Numbered from the stretch's first letter, positions 51,512 to 63,623 are shown. The stretch: 64,000 nucleotides of DNA from Limnobaculum zhutongyuii (GCF_004295645.1 NZ_CP034752.1:3933501-3997500); one strand, 5' to 3'. The notes: generated by a model not told the origin, from the letters alone. Numbers and translations are program-made.

Positions 51512-52153
51512 TTACTCCAGTTCTTTTAGATTACCCTGACCATCAACCCGCCATCGATGCTGGCAGCAGGCAAGCACCGGGTCGTCCTGAATACTGTCGC
51601 TGTAGCCGCTATATAGTGACAGCGGTTTACCTAAACGTTGTTCTAGTTCAACAACCTTTTGTTTGCCTAAGCAGCGCATATCAATAACCCAGCCGCCATA
51701 GCGACTAACCATTTGGCTACCCACCAGATTAACTTTCCCCAGAAAGAAAGAGTCCGCATAAGCCTCTTCAACCAGGCGTTGAGGTGAACCTGTCAGTAAC
51801 CATACTTGAGTATTCTCATCATTCAAATATTCCGCCAAACGCCCCTGAACAACCGGGAAAGGAACCACACCCTGTCGGAAGTTTTGAATAAACTGCTGTT
51901 CCAGCCATTTCAATCGTGCTTCATTCTGACCCGCAGTAATGGCCCATAACATTAAACTCATTGGCCAACGGCTATTACGTCCATTAATCAGCAAGCCTAA
52001 AACAATGACCGGCAGCAGAGGTATCAGAATAATCAGATTAGCCGGCAAGCGACGAATCATATAACGAAGAAAACTGCCAAACAGATCCTGTTGGTGCAAT
52101 GTTCCATCCAGATCGAAAAACACGTTCCTTTGTTGTGATTGGTTATCTGACAC
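51512..52153 (-). CDS. pgpC: Phosphatidylglycerophosphatase C
   Basis: A 213-residue HAD-superfamily membrane phosphatase that removes phosphate from phosphatidylglycerophosphate in cardiolipin and PG synthesis. The HAD nucleophile motif DLDGTLHQQD lies at residues 14-23, a hydrophobic segment (LPANLIILIPLLPVIVLGLLI) follows, and then LTGSPQRLVEEAY and SGYSDSIQDDP. It matches E. coli YfhB/PgpC throughout. It reads in the same direction as tadA, 47 bases upstream of it. Confidence 0.95.
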   Translation of the reverse strand: MSDNQSQQRNVFFDLDGTLHQQDLFGSFLRYMIRRLPANLIILIPLLPVIVLGLLINGRNSRWPMSLMLWAITAGQNEARLKWLEQQFIQNFRQGVVPFPVVQGRLAEYLNDENTQVWLLTGSPQRLVEEAYADSFFLGKVNLVGSQMVSRYGGWVIDMRCLGKQKVVELEQRLGKPLSLYSGYSDSIQDDPVLACCQHRWRVDGQGNLKELE

Positions 52154-52351
52154 GCTAACTCCTAAAATTTTCTGTCTGAAACAGGATGTTAATATTCGCT
52201 AATATCCGGCTATTCAGCGGCATATATAATAAGTATACCGTTTATTGCTGTTTTTATCGCAGGGAAAAGGGATACCTATTGTGAAGAAGCGGTATTCGCT
52301 ATCCGTACCATCCCTGATATAGTCGGTGAATACCATCAGGAGATTTATCTT

Positions 52352-53155
52352 ATGACCAGAATTCATTATGCACATGCCCACAAAACCTATACACCGGGTC
52401 TGGAAATGATGTCTCTGGTTTCAAACAGTACATTTCCCCGCCACTTTCATGAATTATTCGGTATTGGCATGATTAGAAGCGGAGGCCACCGTTCATGGAG
52501 TGGTATAGGTCAGATTCAAGCTCTCCCCGGAGACTTGATTACGGTTAACCCTGGAGAAATACACGATGGAATGTCAATTGGTAGCCATGTGAGGCAGTGG
52601 GATATGTTCTATTTTGATCCTACCTTTGTCGCCAATACGTTAGCAGATGAAGCTGACAGCTATAGCGAAATTACTCGCCCGGCGCTGAATGACATCCGAT
52701 TTGCTGGGATATTTTCAGCATTCTGCAACGTTATTAACACCAAAACTCCGGACATGATGGCAATAGAAGAGATGAACCAATTGCTGTTGCATTACACTTT
52801 TCGCCATTATGGAACCAGATACTATCGGCCTGTTACTCATTCTCCGGCGGTCACTTTAGCGCGACAACGTCTTGATGATGCTCCTGAACAACCAGTTTCA
52901 CTTCAGGAATTAGCACACCTTACTAACCTAAGCCGTTTTCAGCTATTGCGTGGATTCGCCAAAGAAGTGGGATTACCTCCACACGCTTATTTGCTTCAAC
53001 GACGCGTTCATTTAGCCCGCAAATTACTGGCAACCAATAAAAGCCTCAGCGATACAGCTCTTGAGGCTGGCTTTGCCGATCAAAGCCATATGACCCGCGC
53101 TTTTACCCGTTTATTAGGGATCACTCCGGGTCGCTTACGCCAGTCACTTATCTGA
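52352..53155 (+). CDS. AraC-family transcriptional regulator
   Basis: A 267-residue regulator. The N-terminal half is a cupin-type effector domain (FPRHFHELFGIGMIRSGGHR...PGDLITVNPGEIHDG). From about residue 170 there are two helix-turn-helix motifs (SLQELAHLTNLSRFQLLRGF and LSDTALEAGFADQSHMTRAF) with the typical LGITPGRLRQ end. AGGAG precedes the ATG. It lies 90 bases before a LysE-type exporter gene on the same strand and probably controls it; the effector is unknown. This pair is not part of the E. coli locus. Confidence 0.9.
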   Translation: MTRIHYAHAHKTYTPGLEMMSLVSNSTFPRHFHELFGIGMIRSGGHRSWSGIGQIQALPGDLITVNPGEIHDGMSIGSHVRQWDMFYFDPTFVANTLADEADSYSEITRPALNDIRFAGIFSAFCNVINTKTPDMMAIEEMNQLLLHYTFRHYGTRYYRPVTHSPAVTLARQRLDDAPEQPVSLQELAHLTNLSRFQLLRGFAKEVGLPPHAYLLQRRVHLARKLLATNKSLSDTALEAGFADQSHMTRAFTRLLGITPGRLRQSLI

Positions 53156-53245
53156 TAGCTTTCTGCAATTTCGTTCAAGACACCTCCCAGTTCATTCTGC
53201 CATCTTCAGCATCAAATAAATGTCTTACCTGATTCAGGAGAAAAG

Positions 53246-53857
53246 ATGAGTGCTGAATTTCTAATTACGGCTCTGGTCATTGCCATTTTACCGGGTGCTG
53301 GTGTTTTTTATACTTTAGCCAGTGGATTGTCTGGTGGTCATAGGGCAAGCTTTGCGGCTTCATTTGGAGGTACACTGGGTATAGTTCCCCATATGCTGGC
53401 TGCTATTTCTGGCTTAGCTGTTATTTTACATACCCATAGCTATCTTTTTGAGGTGTTAAAATATGCCGGAGTGGTCTATTTAATCGTTATGGCATGGAAT
53501 ATGTTGAAATCCAAAGGTTCTTTTACTATTGAACTAAATAGTCCTCCATCATCCTCGCGAAAAATTATCGTTTCTGGCGTATTACTAAATATTTTAAATC
53601 CAAAGTTAACGCTATTTTTCTTTGCCCTTTTACCACAATTTATCAACCCGAATGATAATGATTATTTACAGGAAATGATGGCTATGAGTGCTGTATTTAT
53701 GCTGATTACCTTTATTGTATTTATTATTTATGGCGTGTTCGCTTCTAGCATTAGAGGTTATATTGTCACTCGTCCACATCTCATAGAAATAATGAGACGC
53801 TGTTTTGCCGGGATATTTTTGTTGTTGGCAATAAAACTGGCTATCACCCCCAGATAA
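53246..53857 (+). CDS. LysE/RhtB-family amino-acid exporter
   Basis: A 203-residue membrane protein with about six segments and the LysE family features: LITALVIAILPGAGVFYTLASGLSGGHRASF at the start and a mid-protein NPKLTLFFFALLPQFINP. The family exports amino acids or related metabolites. AGGAG lies six bases before the ATG. It is probably paired with the AraC-type regulator upstream. Confidence 0.92.
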   Translation: MSAEFLITALVIAILPGAGVFYTLASGLSGGHRASFAASFGGTLGIVPHMLAAISGLAVILHTHSYLFEVLKYAGVVYLIVMAWNMLKSKGSFTIELNSPPSSSRKIIVSGVLLNILNPKLTLFFFALLPQFINPNDNDYLQEMMAMSAVFMLITFIVFIIYGVFASSIRGYIVTRPHLIEIMRRCFAGIFLLLAIKLAITPR

Positions 53858-53880
53858 ATAATGCTTTAGCTGCAACCAAC

Positions 53881-53919
53881 ATTGGAACTGAGCTGCATGG
53901 ATGGCTTAGTTCCAATTTG
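53881..53919 (+). terminator. Terminator after the LysE-type gene
   Basis: ATTGGAACTgAGC pairs with GCTtAGTTCCAAT around a ten-base loop, followed by TTTGC. One internal mismatch; short T-run. Confidence 0.65.
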
Positions 53920-54058
53920 CTCTACACTATGGTTATTGGGCTATCACCAGTTTTATGCTACAGTGCGCGACATTCATCTCTCCCCGGCATTGACAGGCCC
54001 CGTTCGACTACGTTTTTAGTTAACCGAAATGGATAGCATCTTTAGGTAATGTATTAAA

Positions 54059-54319
54059 ATGGCTTTACTCATTACAAAGCGCTGTATCAACTGTGATATG
54101 TGCGAACCAGAATGCCCAAATCAGGCAATTGCTATGGGTGCTGAGATTTATGAAATAAATCCCGACCTTTGCACCGAATGTGTCGGTCACTATGATGAAC
54201 CAACCTGCATGAAAGTCTGCCCGATTGATAACACCATCATTCATGATCCTGCACATAAAGAGAGTAATGAACAACTGTGGGATAAATTTGTGCTACTTCA
54301 TCACTCAGATAAACTCTGA
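54059..54319 (+). CDS. yfhL: 2[4Fe-4S] ferredoxin YfhL
   Basis: An 86-residue bacterial-type ferredoxin. Cluster ligands are in CINCDMCEPECP near the start and CTECVGHYDEPTCMKVCP, with an extended loop between the second and third cysteine of the second set, typical of YfhL/Allochromatium-type ferredoxins. Its electron partner is not known with certainty. In E. coli it sits next to acpS; here it precedes yfiF, so the acpS-pdxJ block is elsewhere. Confidence 0.95.
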   Translation: MALLITKRCINCDMCEPECPNQAIAMGAEIYEINPDLCTECVGHYDEPTCMKVCPIDNTIIHDPAHKESNEQLWDKFVLLHHSDKL

Positions 54320-54345
54320 TGAATTAATATCGCAATCCGCAATAA

Positions 54346-54370
54346 AAAAGAGCGCATCGCGCTCTTTTTT
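54346..54370. terminator. Bidirectional terminator between yfhL and yfiF
   Basis: AAAAAAGAGCGC-ATC-GCGCTCTTTT: GC-rich six-pair core extended by A-T pairs, with a T-run in either direction. Confidence 0.9.
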
Positions 54371-54391
54371 AGTTTTGGTGATCAACCTCTA

Positions 54392-55435
54392 TTATCGAGA
54401 GGCGTTTTGACGCCACCATTCTGCCAGTAGGATACCGGTCGCTACAGAAACGTTCAGACTTTCGACGTTGCCGGTTCCTGCAATCGAAACGCTCACATCG
54501 CTTTGCTTCATGGTTACATCTGACAGACCATCACGCTCTTCACCCAACACCAGTACGGTTTTCGCCGGTAAAACAGCTTCTGATAACGGTGTTCCCTTAT
54601 GGCTGGATGTGGTCACGATGGTATAACCCGCGCGACGGAATAAATCTAATGCCTGAGGGAAATCATCAATACCGATAGCGGTTAAATGTTCTGCACCACC
54701 TTCTGCGGTACGAATAGCAGCACCAGATTCAAGCATACCAGGGTCACGCAGCAGAACGCCTTTCACACCAAAGTGAGCACAGGAGCGCATCATACCGCCC
54801 AGATTATGTGGGTTTCCTACGTTTTCTAACGCCAGTACACAATCGCTTTTTCCGGCTTTCGCCAAATAATCCGCCACGGTTAAACCACCGCGTTTCTTAA
54901 TCAGGAAGCAAACGCCACCGTGATGCTCAGTACCCGACACGCGAATAAGCTCTTCTTCATCAACTACGTGGTAGGCTTTGCGGTTAGCTGCCATCCAACG
55001 CAGAGCTTCGCGAAATCTTGGAGTTACCGACTGGATGAAATAGGCACGGACGATAGCATCAGGGCGACTTTGGAACAGTGCCTGGCAAGCATTTTCACCA
55101 TACACTTTGGTCTCTTCTTCACGTTGACGACGCAATTGAGCCGGATCGATCTGACTTTTGCCGCTAATTCCGCCATGGTCAAAAGGTTCTGGCTCACTGA
55201 CATCTTGCAACTTTGCTTGCCATGGTGAACGAGGCGGTTTTTCATTGGCACTACGGACCGGACGATGCGGAAGATCTTTATCTCCCCAACGTGCATTTTT
55301 ATCGCCCCGATCGTTACTTCTGTTTGCCGGGCGCTTTTTATCTGAGCGACGGTTATTCTTATCATCTTTGTTGTCGTCACCGCGGACGTACATTACTTTA
55401 ACTTTGCCGTTCTTACCGCTAAAAGAGTCATTCAT
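54392..55435 (-). CDS. yfiF: TrmH/SpoU-family RNA methyltransferase YfiF
   Basis: A 347-residue putative 2'-O-methyltransferase. A long basic, low-complexity N-terminus (about 1-75, rich in K, R, D, N) precedes the SpoU N-terminal domain (YGENACQALFQSRPDAIVRAYF). The knotted SAM domain follows with VGNPHNLGGMMRSCAHFGV, VLGEERDGLS and ESLNVSVATGILLAEW. The RNA target is not established. The start at ATG 55435 has GGAG upstream and aligns with the E. coli start MND; an ATG nine codons earlier overlaps this Shine-Dalgarno. Confidence 0.92.
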   Translation of the reverse strand: MNDSFSGKNGKVKVMYVRGDDNKDDKNNRRSDKKRPANRSNDRGDKNARWGDKDLPHRPVRSANEKPPRSPWQAKLQDVSEPEPFDHGGISGKSQIDPAQLRRQREEETKVYGENACQALFQSRPDAIVRAYFIQSVTPRFREALRWMAANRKAYHVVDEEELIRVSGTEHHGGVCFLIKKRGGLTVADYLAKAGKSDCVLALENVGNPHNLGGMMRSCAHFGVKGVLLRDPGMLESGAAIRTAEGGAEHLTAIGIDDFPQALDLFRRAGYTIVTTSSHKGTPLSEAVLPAKTVLVLGEERDGLSDVTMKQSDVSVSIAGTGNVESLNVSVATGILLAEWWRQNASR

Positions 55436-55616
55436 ACCTATATCTCCACTTCCACATCGCATCCGGCGCGCAGATTACCTGATGTTATGTCGGTAAGCCA
55501 CCATCATCTGCCAAAAGTCTAAATCTATTATAACTATCGACGAAATCACATTGTTGATAGTTAATCATTTGTACATAATAAGTGAAATCAATGTGTAATT
55601 TCACTGAGGTAACAGC

Positions 55617-56048
55617 ATGAATACCCTTTGTCCTTCTTGTCTGACTACAAATCGAATCCCTGAAGATCGTATTCAGGAAGATGCAAAATGTGGCCGCTGT
55701 GGACATGAGCTTTTTGATGGCGAAGTCATTAACGCTAACAAAGCTTCTTTTGATTCATTATTAAATGACGACCTTCCTGTCGTCGTTGATTTCTGGGCTC
55801 CATGGTGCGGCCCGTGCGTCAACTTTGCCCCGATCTTCGAAGATGTCGCTCAAGAAAGGGAAAGAGAAGTCCGCTTTGTAAAAGTCGACACCGAAGCCGA
55901 ACAGGAACTGAGTGCTCGTTTTGGTATCCGTAGTATACCTACCATTATGGTATTCAAGAAGGGACAACGTATAGATATGTTGAACGGAGCCCTTCCAAAA
56001 GCCTCTTTTGACCAATGGCTGAGTGAAGTTTTAGCTAAAAATAGTTAG
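55617..56048 (+). CDS. trxC: Thioredoxin 2
   Basis: A 143-residue zinc-containing thioredoxin. The N-terminal zinc finger uses C5, C8, C25 and C28, and the redox site is W63-C64-G-P-C67 (FWAPWCGPCVNF). It reduces disulfides in the cytosol and its zinc is released under oxidation. In E. coli it belongs to the OxyR regulon; no OxyR site was identified here. It is divergent from yfiF. Confidence 0.97.
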   Translation: MNTLCPSCLTTNRIPEDRIQEDAKCGRCGHELFDGEVINANKASFDSLLNDDLPVVVDFWAPWCGPCVNFAPIFEDVAQEREREVRFVKVDTEAEQELSARFGIRSIPTIMVFKKGQRIDMLNGALPKASFDQWLSEVLAKNS

Positions 56049-56091
56049 CACTCGGCAGTAAATCTGAGGGTTTCGCTAAAAAATTATCCCG

Positions 56092-56128
56092 GGGGCGCTG
56101 AATACGATATCATGCGCCCCTTTATTAT
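56092..56128 (+). terminator. trxC terminator
   Basis: GGGGCGC (56092-56098) and GCGCCCC (56114-56120) with a 15-base loop, followed by TTTATTATTT. Confidence 0.75.
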
Positions 56129-56170
56129 TTATCGACGTTAATCCCAACAGATTATCTCAGGTTACCTCTC

Positions 56171-56911
56171 ATGGCTTCTGACATTGCATCCCCTTCTCTT
56201 CCTGACAATGCTGTTTTGCAGTTGAGGGAACAGCGGCTTGCTCAATCCACTCGACCTTTCCGCGCCAGAGGATGCAGGGTCATTCGTTGCCATCGTTGTC
56301 TGCTACCGCGAGTTCATTGCTTGTGTCACTCCTTTTCAGCGACTCTGGCCGAAAGTACTTTTTGTCTGTTGATGTACGATACAGAGCCGCTAAAGCCAAG
56401 TAATACCGGTCGCCTGATTGCCGATATATTACCTGACACTAAAGCATTTCTCTGGTCACGTACCAATATTGACCCTCAGCTACTAGCACTGTTATCCAGT
56501 ACGGATTATCAGCCTTATGTTATCTTTCCTGCCGCTTATGCATCACCTGACCGGGTCGTTACTCACGTTGAAAAACAGAGTAATAAACGCCCACTGTTTA
56601 TCATTCTGGACGGTACCTGGACAGAAGCCAGAAAAATGTTTCGCAAGAGCCCCTATCTGGATCGCTTTCCTGTACTTTCTATCGATAACGATCAGAGCTC
56701 AGGTTACCAATTACGGGAAGCCAGCCGTAAAGAGCAACTTTGCACCGCTGAAGTCGCTATTCAAATTTTGCATCAGACAGGCGACTCCCATGCTTCAGAA
56801 GATTTGGAGCATTACTTTACGGATTTTCGTCAACGTTATCTTGCCGGTAAAGCAAACCGTTCACTGGAAAGCTTTATCGCTTTTTCGGCTGGGGAATCTG
56901 ATAAAAGTTAG
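56171..56911 (+). CDS. tapT: tRNA-uridine aminocarboxypropyltransferase TapT (DTW domain)
   Basis: A 246-residue DTW-domain enzyme that adds the 3-amino-3-carboxypropyl group to U47 of tRNA from S-adenosylmethionine. A cysteine cluster near the start (CRVIRCHRCLLPRVHCLCH) may hold zinc, and the family motif LDGTWTEARKM begins with D147. It lies between trxC and pssA, as yfiP does in E. coli (patZ/yfiQ is missing here). Confidence 0.92.
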   Translation: MASDIASPSLPDNAVLQLREQRLAQSTRPFRARGCRVIRCHRCLLPRVHCLCHSFSATLAESTFCLLMYDTEPLKPSNTGRLIADILPDTKAFLWSRTNIDPQLLALLSSTDYQPYVIFPAAYASPDRVVTHVEKQSNKRPLFIILDGTWTEARKMFRKSPYLDRFPVLSIDNDQSSGYQLREASRKEQLCTAEVAIQILHQTGDSHASEDLEHYFTDFRQRYLAGKANRSLESFIAFSAGESDKS

Positions 56912-57118
56912 AATATGTAGTTTTAAATATGATTAATTATCAATTGGTTGAAAACCCTACTGGCGAAAATCTGTTATATCAGCGACAGTTTTGCAATATT
57001 AGCGCGGTTTTTTAGTCACAATCTTAGCGAGTGGTGGTAGTATTACTGGATCCAACTGATAATCAATTTGCACGTTATGGCCTGTTGCCATAACCCAACA
57101 AGAGAAGAATGCTTTGTG

Positions 57119-58474
57119 ATGTTGTCATCATTTAAACGAAAGAAATCTCAACAACACCTTGCACAACTGCCGAAAATTTCCCAGCGGATTGATGATATTA
57201 AAATATTATCAACACCAGGTGATTATCGTTCTACTTTACTTGACTTGATTAGTCGTGCAGAACAACGCATATACCTGATCGCGCTTTATCTTGAGCATGA
57301 TGATGCGGGTATCGATATTTTATCTGCGATTTATCAGGCCAAAATGCGTCGCCCTGAGTTAGAGGTCGCTATATTAGTAGACTGGCATCGTGCTCAACGG
57401 GGTCGAATTGGTGCAACCGCAGAAAGTACCAATGCTGATTGGTACTGTAAAATGACTGAACAGCATCCTGGAGTAGAAGTGCCTGTCTATGGTGTCCCGG
57501 TTAATACTCGCGAAGCGCTGGGTGTGCTGCACTTAAAGGGTAGTGTCATCGATAATACCGTTGCCTACACGGGTGCCAGCGTCAATGACGTTTATCTGCA
57601 TCGACACGATAAATACCGTTATGACCGCTATCAGTTCATCACAAATGCCTCATTAGCCGACAGCATGATAGGTTATGTCAAACAGTTCCTGTTACCAGCA
57701 GAAGCGGTTCGCAGTTTAGATTGCCAAAACCGGCCTCGCGGTCAGGAAATTAAAAATGACATTAAAAAATTCAGACAAAGCCTACGTGTTCATGGATATG
57801 AGTTTGAAAACAGCGCCACCAATGAAGAGCTCTCCGTTGCCCCATTCGTTGGTTTAGGTCGACACAGTCCATTAAATAAAGTCATCGATCGACTCATGAA
57901 CAGTACGGAGCACAAACTAACGTTATGTACTCCTTATTTCAATTTACCTGCGCCGTTAGTGAAAAATATCATTTCATTATTACGTCAGGGTAAGAAAGTT
58001 GAAATTATCGTTGGTGATAAAACCGCTAACGATTTTTATATTCCTGAAGATCAGCCGTTCAAAATTATTGGTGCTCTACCCTACCTGTATGAAATTAATC
58101 TTCGTCGCTTTGTTACACGATTACAGCGCTATGTAGACCAGGGTCTGCTAACCGTTCGTTTGTGGAAAGATGAAGATAATACTTATCACCTGAAAGGCAT
58201 GTGGGTTGACGATGAGTGGCAGCTCATTACGGGTAATAATCTAAACCCCCGGGCATGGCATCTGGATCTGGAAAATGCGATTTTAATTCATGATCCTAAA
58301 GGAGAATTGAAAGAAGCGCGTCAGCATGAACTGGAATGCATTCGCACACATACTTTTGTGGTTAATCACTATCAGCAACTGCAAAGTATTCAATTCTATC
58401 CGGTCAAAATACGTAAGTTAATTCGTCGATTACGGCGTATTCGTATTGATAAGCTAATTAGTCGTATTCTGTAA
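57119..58474 (+). CDS. pssA: CDP-diacylglycerol-serine O-phosphatidyltransferase PssA
   Basis: A 451-residue phospholipase-D-superfamily enzyme that makes phosphatidylserine, the precursor of phosphatidylethanolamine. Two HKD motifs are visible: LHLKGSVIDNT near H138 and YHLKGMWVDDEW. The C-terminus is strongly basic (IRKLIRRLRRIRIDKLI), fitting its peripheral membrane and ribosome binding. I chose ATG 57119 (MLSSFKRKK), giving exactly the E. coli length; the frame is open 17 codons further upstream. Confidence 0.96.
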   Translation: MLSSFKRKKSQQHLAQLPKISQRIDDIKILSTPGDYRSTLLDLISRAEQRIYLIALYLEHDDAGIDILSAIYQAKMRRPELEVAILVDWHRAQRGRIGATAESTNADWYCKMTEQHPGVEVPVYGVPVNTREALGVLHLKGSVIDNTVAYTGASVNDVYLHRHDKYRYDRYQFITNASLADSMIGYVKQFLLPAEAVRSLDCQNRPRGQEIKNDIKKFRQSLRVHGYEFENSATNEELSVAPFVGLGRHSPLNKVIDRLMNSTEHKLTLCTPYFNLPAPLVKNIISLLRQGKKVEIIVGDKTANDFYIPEDQPFKIIGALPYLYEINLRRFVTRLQRYVDQGLLTVRLWKDEDNTYHLKGMWVDDEWQLITGNNLNPRAWHLDLENAILIHDPKGELKEARQHELECIRTHTFVVNHYQQLQSIQFYPVKIRKLIRRLRRIRIDKLISRIL

Positions 58475-58477
58475 TAC

Positions 58478-58504
58478 TAAAAAGCCTCGAAATTCGGGGC
58501 TTTT
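58478..58504 (+). terminator. pssA terminator
   Basis: AAAAAGCCTCGAA pairs with TTCGGGGCTTTTT, 12-13 pairs including one G-U, T-run at the end. Confidence 0.9.
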
Positions 58505-58681
58505 TAATACACCAAATTCATCCTTTCTGCTTATCTTCATTTTGTATTGTATTTATCCTTCAGCACGATATTTCTTACCCTGCTAAAAAATACACCTTTA
58601 AGTAATTTTCTTGTCTTTTGCTGGCGTTCTGTTGGGGATTAATGTTAATTAATAACACACATCAAACCACAAGGATAAAAA

Positions 58682-59443
58682 ATGAAGTTCAAATTATTGG
58701 TTGGTACTGCATTAATTCTGAGTTGCTTACAGGTTCAGGCTCGTACTATGGACGCAATTCAGCAGTCAGGAACACTCAAAGTAGGAGTTCCGGGTGACTA
58801 CGCTCCATTAGCGTATCGTAATGCTTCGGGCGCGCTTGAAGGCTATGATATCGATATGGCTAATGCACTAGGTAAATCATTAAATCTGAAAGTAGATTTT
58901 GTCATTACCAGTTGGCCAACCCTGTCAGACGATCTGGCTGCAGACAAATTTGATATTGCCATGGGTGGTGTTACTGAAACCGCCAAACGTAAAGCTGAAT
59001 TTGGTTTAACTAAACCGATTGTAGCCAATGGGAAAATTGCTTTAGCCAGCTGTTCGGTTGCTAAAGAATTACCTGACTTAGAAAAGATCGATCAACCTAA
59101 AGTTAAAGTGGTGGTTAACCCTGGTGGTACCAACCAAACCTTCGTAGATAGCCACATCAAAAAAGCACAAATAATCCGCGTTAAAGATAATTTCGATAAT
59201 CTACAGGCGCTGAGAGACAAAACAGCAGACATCATGGTAACCGATCTAATCGAAGGCGATTACTATCAGAATAAAGAACCAAACGTACTTTGTATGGCGA
59301 CAGAAAAGCCTTTCTCTGGTACTGAGAGCCACAAGGTGTATATGGTTAAAAAAGATAATACCAAGCTGCTGGAGAGTATTAATACCTGGTTGCAGGGAGA
59401 AACTAAATCCCAGCTGGCAAAACAGTGGAAAATTCGTGAGTAA
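58682..59443 (+). CDS. Periplasmic PheC-like cyclohexadienyl/arogenate dehydratase or solute-binding protein
   Basis: A 253-residue secreted protein with a signal peptide cleaved after VQA (about residue 20). The fold is that of amino-acid-binding periplasmic proteins, but several stretches match Pseudomonas PheC closely: SWPTLSDDLAADKFDIAMGG, VVVNPGGTNQTF and DIMVTDLIEGDYYQ. PheC decarboxylates and dehydrates prephenate or arogenate to phenylpyruvate or phenylalanine outside the cytosol. No permease or ATPase gene is adjacent, which favours an enzyme over a transporter subunit. AAGGA lies six bases before the ATG. Whether the catalytic residues are all present needs a structural alignment. 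Confidence 0.75.
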   Translation: MKFKLLVGTALILSCLQVQARTMDAIQQSGTLKVGVPGDYAPLAYRNASGALEGYDIDMANALGKSLNLKVDFVITSWPTLSDDLAADKFDIAMGGVTETAKRKAEFGLTKPIVANGKIALASCSVAKELPDLEKIDQPKVKVVVNPGGTNQTFVDSHIKKAQIIRVKDNFDNLQALRDKTADIMVTDLIEGDYYQNKEPNVLCMATEKPFSGTESHKVYMVKKDNTKLLESINTWLQGETKSQLAKQWKIRE

Positions 59444-59462
59444 GTGGTAGTCATTTTTCCAT

Positions 59463-59495
59463 AAGCCCTAACCAACGATGTTGATTAGGGCTTTT
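59463..59495. terminator. Bidirectional terminator
   Basis: AAGCCCTAA-c-CAAC-GAT-GTTG-a-TTAGGGCTT followed by TT: a 13-pair stem with one mismatch between two convergent genes. Confidence 0.9.
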
Positions 59496-59499
59496 CAAA

Positions 59500-60096
59500 T
59501 TAAGCGCTGCAATCGCTGGAAACACGATCTAAAACGGTTAAATACCAGCGTTGATTAAAATATCCCAAATGAAAAACTAACTCTTCGCCATCATTTGATG
59601 CCAATACTATTCTACGGCTTACAGACTCAAGCTTTTTCAAATCAGCAAACGCCTTATCGCTCATATCAGTCATTTCATGCAGTTTCAAAAAAGCGGCCGT
59701 TTCAGACAAGAGATGGTTATTGCCTGTTTTGCCTACTGATAAACCTGTCGGACTCCAACGCTCCGTATCACAATCAAACGTAGCAGCAGTCTTATATTGG
59801 GTAATCTTGCTATTTGCTCTAACGAGCTTTTCAGATAAAGGCTCATAGGGCAGATATTCCGGAACCGGCTGTTTAAAGTCAAATTGAGATAATTGCTCAT
59901 ATTGGTATGGAATACCGCGTTTATACACAATATAAATACCAATATCCTTATTAATGAGGGAATTGATTATTTGAGTATCTTGCTGATGAAAACCAAGTAA
60001 TACTTTTTGAACAACCTCTTCAAAAGATGGATTCGTTGAGGCAATAGAGGTACAGGAAAAGAGAAGTGCATACAGGGCGATAAAAAGTGTTCTCAT
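59500..60096 (-). CDS. Unrecognised secreted protein, 198 residues
   Basis: I do not recognise a family. It has a signal peptide (MRTLFIALYALLFSCTSIAS, cleavage likely after SIA; a cysteine at 15 is not in a convincing lipobox). The mature protein is hydrophilic with two cysteines, one in ATFDCDTERW and one three residues from the end, which could form a disulfide in the periplasm. AAAGGA precedes the ATG. It has its own place between the PheC-like gene and the rRNA operon. Confidence 0.7.
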   Translation of the reverse strand: MRTLFIALYALLFSCTSIASTNPSFEEVVQKVLLGFHQQDTQIINSLINKDIGIYIVYKRGIPYQYEQLSQFDFKQPVPEYLPYEPLSEKLVRANSKITQYKTAATFDCDTERWSPTGLSVGKTGNNHLLSETAAFLKLHEMTDMSDKAFADLKKLESVSRRIVLASNDGEELVFHLGYFNQRWYLTVLDRVSSDCSA

Positions 60097-60210
60097 ACTT
60101 CATAATCCTTTAAATCAAGCAGCCGTTTTTATATCACATAAAGTAAAAAACTCAGTCTTTCAGTAATGGTAGTTTTTCCTGATTAGAACCTGACAAATTG
60201 GCTTGAGCGG

Positions 60211-60265
60211 ATATTCCGGCCGTAACCGGTATGTGCTGATATCACTAACGTGCCCGGCCGACAGG
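60211..60265 (+). repeat. CCGGCCG-bounded short repeat, copy B
   Basis: ATATTCCGGCCGTAA...GTGCCCGGCCGACAG. The first 15 bases are identical to copy A (16444-16498, opposite orientation), and the middle and second box are similar. It lies between the rRNA operon terminator and the unknown secreted gene. Confidence 0.5.
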
Positions 60266-60300
60266 GCTAATCTCTGATTATTTCGCAATCTGCATAAAGC

Positions 60301-60328
60301 AAAAAACCCCCAGCTTACGCTGAGGGTT
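60301..60328 (-). terminator. rRNA operon terminator
   Basis: AACCCTCAGC-GTAA-GCTGGGGGTT on the minus strand followed by TTTT, just after 5S rRNA. Confidence 0.92.
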
Positions 60329-60339
60329 TCTCTTAATTA

Positions 60340-60459
60340 AAGCCTGGCAGTTCCCTACTCTCGCATGGGGAAGCCCCACACTACCATCGGCGCTACGGCG
60401 TTTCACTTCTGAGTTCGGCATGGGGTCAGGTGGGACCACCGCGCTGTCGCCGCCAGGCA
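60340..60459 (-). rRNA. rrf: 5S ribosomal RNA
   Basis: About 120 bases, beginning TGCCTGGCGGC and containing the conserved GGTCCCACCTGACCCCATGCC and GAACTCAGAAGTGAAACGCC. Ends can be off by one or two bases. Confidence 0.97.
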
Positions 60460-60587
60460 TATTCTGTACATGAACCGTTGTATGTCAATATCACTATCCA
60501 CACAACCATCCATTTCAATCCTGAACATTCGCTGAAATTCGACTTCTCTCTCTCAATCTCATCTCACCAAAACACCTTCGGTGTTGT

Positions 60588-63493
<2,906 letters not shown>

Positions 63494-63623
63494 TCACAAC
63501 CCGAAGGTGTCTCGAAAGACAACATTCTAAAGTTGCAAACAATTGAGAGACTCGCTCAGTCCACTACATGTCAGTGTATTACTCATGTATGGCTGAGGAT
63601 TCAAATTTCAGCTTGTTCCGGAT

